From positions 1-43,212 of the forward strand of contig WRET01000025.1 of NCBI GenBank assembly GCA_009779195.1: 43,212 nucleotides of DNA, read 5' to 3'. Made by a program: the position numbers and the translations under genes. How positions within the stretch are numbered: position 1 is the stretch's first letter; each line of letters starts with the position of its first letter. Source of the stretch: Micrococcales bacterium (GTDB lineage: Bacteria; Actinomycetota; Actinomycetes; Actinomycetales; Cellulomonadaceae). The notes below the pieces were generated by a model that saw only the letters and a program-made list of their open reading frames with translations, had not been told where the DNA came from and searched no databases. This document shows positions 42,042 through 43,212 of this stretch, one piece after another.

Positions 42042-42219
42042 CCGCACTGCCTCCTGATCGGCAACCGTGCCTGAGCGCCTGAGGATTCGGTACGAACCCG
42101 TACGAAATCGGCACAAATCGACACAAGAAAGGCCCTCACAACCGTGGTGACCGACATTTCATCTGCTGAGCGCTACGCTAACCACCGTCGTCAGATGCCG
42201 CGAGCGGGCTGAAACTTTC

Positions 42220-42244
42220 GTAACACAACCAGGAACGGTGTTAC
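42220..42244. repeat. Small inverted repeat at the stop of the membrane protein gene
   Basis: GTAACAC (42220-42226) and GTGTTAC (42238-42244) form a 7-bp stem with an 11-nt loop overlapping the TAA stop of the membrane protein gene. It is too short and AT-rich to be called a terminator with confidence, and no T-tract follows. Confidence 0.3.
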
Positions 42245-43212
42245 TGGCGCACCCAACAGCCCCACGGGCCAGCGGTCAGCGCCTGCTCGAAACCCGCCGA
42301 GGTGAACAGCTCGACGGACAGGTCGTCGTCCCAAGCCACGCAGGCAAGCTCCACGTCCAGGTCGTCCAGAGCCCGGCGCGCGGGGGCGAGCACCTCGGCG
42401 CTGCGGCCACCGGGCCCGTCGGCGAACTCCTGCAGCAAGATCCTCTGGTCGGAACGGGCCCCGTCGACCTGTGACATCTTCTCGAGGTAGTCCAAACGGT
42501 TGCCGATCGGCCGGGGACCAGAGCTAGCCACCGCTGTCGCCCCTGCCAGCCAGTTTCCAGCCAGGTAGGTGCCGGGGTCCTGCTCGACGATCCACCGTGC
42601 GGCATACAGGTCGACCGGGTCGCGGACCTTCCACCCCCCGGGCCGTTCGATGCGGGCCGAGTTGGCTGGCGACCACAACGGCAGCCCGGCCACGACGAGC
42701 ACCGCGGCAGTGACGAGAGCGCTCAAGGATGCCACCGCCCGGCCGGGGAGGCTGGCGAGCAGACCGACCAGCGCAGGAACCGGCAGCACCCAAGCCACCC
42801 TGTAGGCGATGGTGTCACCGCCGATGGCCAGCTGCACCACAGCGAACAGCGGCGGCAACGTGAACAGGGCACCTGCGAGCACAGCGAGCACAAGGGACCG
42901 CTGTCCAGCCAGCGGACCGTCGTCGCACAGGACCCGCAGCACTGGCCAGCGCCACCCGGCGACGAGGACCGCAACGGCGGCGAGCACCACCACACCGACC
43001 GGGACGGAGCCCACCACCACACCCCAAGGCGTGATCAACCCGTCGCTCCCGGTGGCCGGGTCGCGGGTCTCCCCGACGAGGGACACTGTCAGGCCGGATG
43101 CCACTGGCGCGGCGCTGGCAGCCGCGACCAACACCACGGCCAGCCGCCACCGCCGCCGGACCAACACAGGAACCGCACCAGCCACAGCCACCAAAGGCAC
43201 CACGAACACCGC
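42241..43212 (-). CDS. Integral membrane protein, C-terminal part (truncated by window edge)
   Basis: At least 322 residues are present, and the frame is open past the right edge, so the N-terminus is missing. There are about six hydrophobic segments (MFVVPLVAVAGAVPVLV, LAVVLVAAASAAPVASGL, VVVGSVPVGVVVLAAVAVLV, SLVLAVLAGALFTLPPLFAV, VAWVLPVPALVGLLASL, ALVTAAVLVVAGLPLW), then a soluble C-terminal region of about 140 residues ending VELFTSAGFEQALTAGPW. The layout resembles actinobacterial DUF6077 or GT-C-like proteins, but I cannot confirm either. It lies upstream of the DUF1906 gene on the same strand, with a 200-bp gap, and ends the polysaccharide cluster as seen here. Confidence 0.75.
   Translation of the reverse strand, partial: AVFVVPLVAVAGAVPVLVRRRWRLAVVLVAAASAAPVASGLTVSLVGETRDPATGSDGLITPWGVVVGSVPVGVVVLAAVAVLVAGWRWPVLRVLCDDGPLAGQRSLVLAVLAGALFTLPPLFAVVQLAIGGDTIAYRVAWVLPVPALVGLLASLPGRAVASLSALVTAAVLVVAGLPLWSPANSARIERPGGWKVRDPVDLYAARWIVEQDPGTYLAGNWLAGATAVASSGPRPIGNRLDYLEKMSQVDGARSDQRILLQEFADGPGGRSAEVLAPARRALDDLDVELACVAWDDDLSVELFTSAGFEQALTAGPWGCWVRQ

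Noticed and set aside
42117..42240. Riboswitch or small RNA upstream of the DUF1906 gene
   Set aside because: Only a short inverted repeat at 42220-42244 is visible; no conserved riboswitch core was recognised.
1..43212. tRNA or rRNA genes
   Set aside because: No T-loop-type GGTTCGAATC sequence with a matching acceptor stem was found by eye on either strand, and no rRNA-like stretch is present; a dedicated search was not possible.

Overview
The window is high-GC actinobacterial DNA. A WhiB2/WhmD-type WhiB protein, DUF3499, TIGR03089 and DUF5719 proteins, an actinobacterial-style phosphomannomutase locus, many GTG/TTG starts and many apparently leaderless genes all point to the Actinomycetia. 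The whiB / large glycosyltransferase / DUF5719 / DUF3499 / manB arrangement suggests the order Micrococcales. The genus cannot be fixed from this sequence. No rRNA, tRNA, CRISPR array or intact insertion sequence was seen.

Region 1 (1-6.0 kb) is accessory. It holds two fragments with helix-turn-helix character around a DUF1016/YhcG-like PDDEXK nuclease, a large helical-repeat protein resembling DUF6493, a SWIM zinc-finger protein, and between the last two a small low-GC gene that reads as a colicin/pyocin DNase immunity protein. No cognate toxin is visible.

Region 2 (6.1-12.3 kb) is a signalling block on the minus strand: a membrane-anchored FHA protein, a DUF4870 membrane protein, a small lipoprotein, and an operon of Ser/Thr kinase-like protein, OmpR-type response regulator and histidine kinase. 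The DUF4870 and lipoprotein genes share a roughly 45-bp upstream element lying exactly 45 bp from a TAnnnT -10 hexamer in both promoters.

Region 3 (12.3-24.9 kb) is mostly core chromosome: a class III aminotransferase, a CDF transporter, a Trm112-like protein, a phosphomannomutase homologue whose catalytic serine position is glycine, a zinc-ribbon protein, DUF3499, a degenerate zincin, a GT2 enzyme, DUF5719, a giant GT2/membrane protein, whiB2 and TIGR03089. A palindromic, tandemly duplicated REP-like element fills the gap to manA.

Region 4 (25.1-43.2 kb) is a cell-surface polysaccharide cluster: manA, a dTDP-glucose synthase gene, an acyltransferase, GT2 and GT4 glycosyltransferases, two MOP-type flippases, two epimerases (one galE), a GT2/DUF2304 pair, a DUF2142 membrane protein, a secreted DUF1906 protein with four 105-residue repeats, and the end of another membrane protein. 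Together these would supply activated sugars, assemble and decorate a glycan, and export it.

At least eleven genes show a -10-like hexamer 6-7 nt before the start codon with no Shine-Dalgarno sequence. I used this to choose several starts. All functional calls rest on reading motifs by eye; no database search was run.
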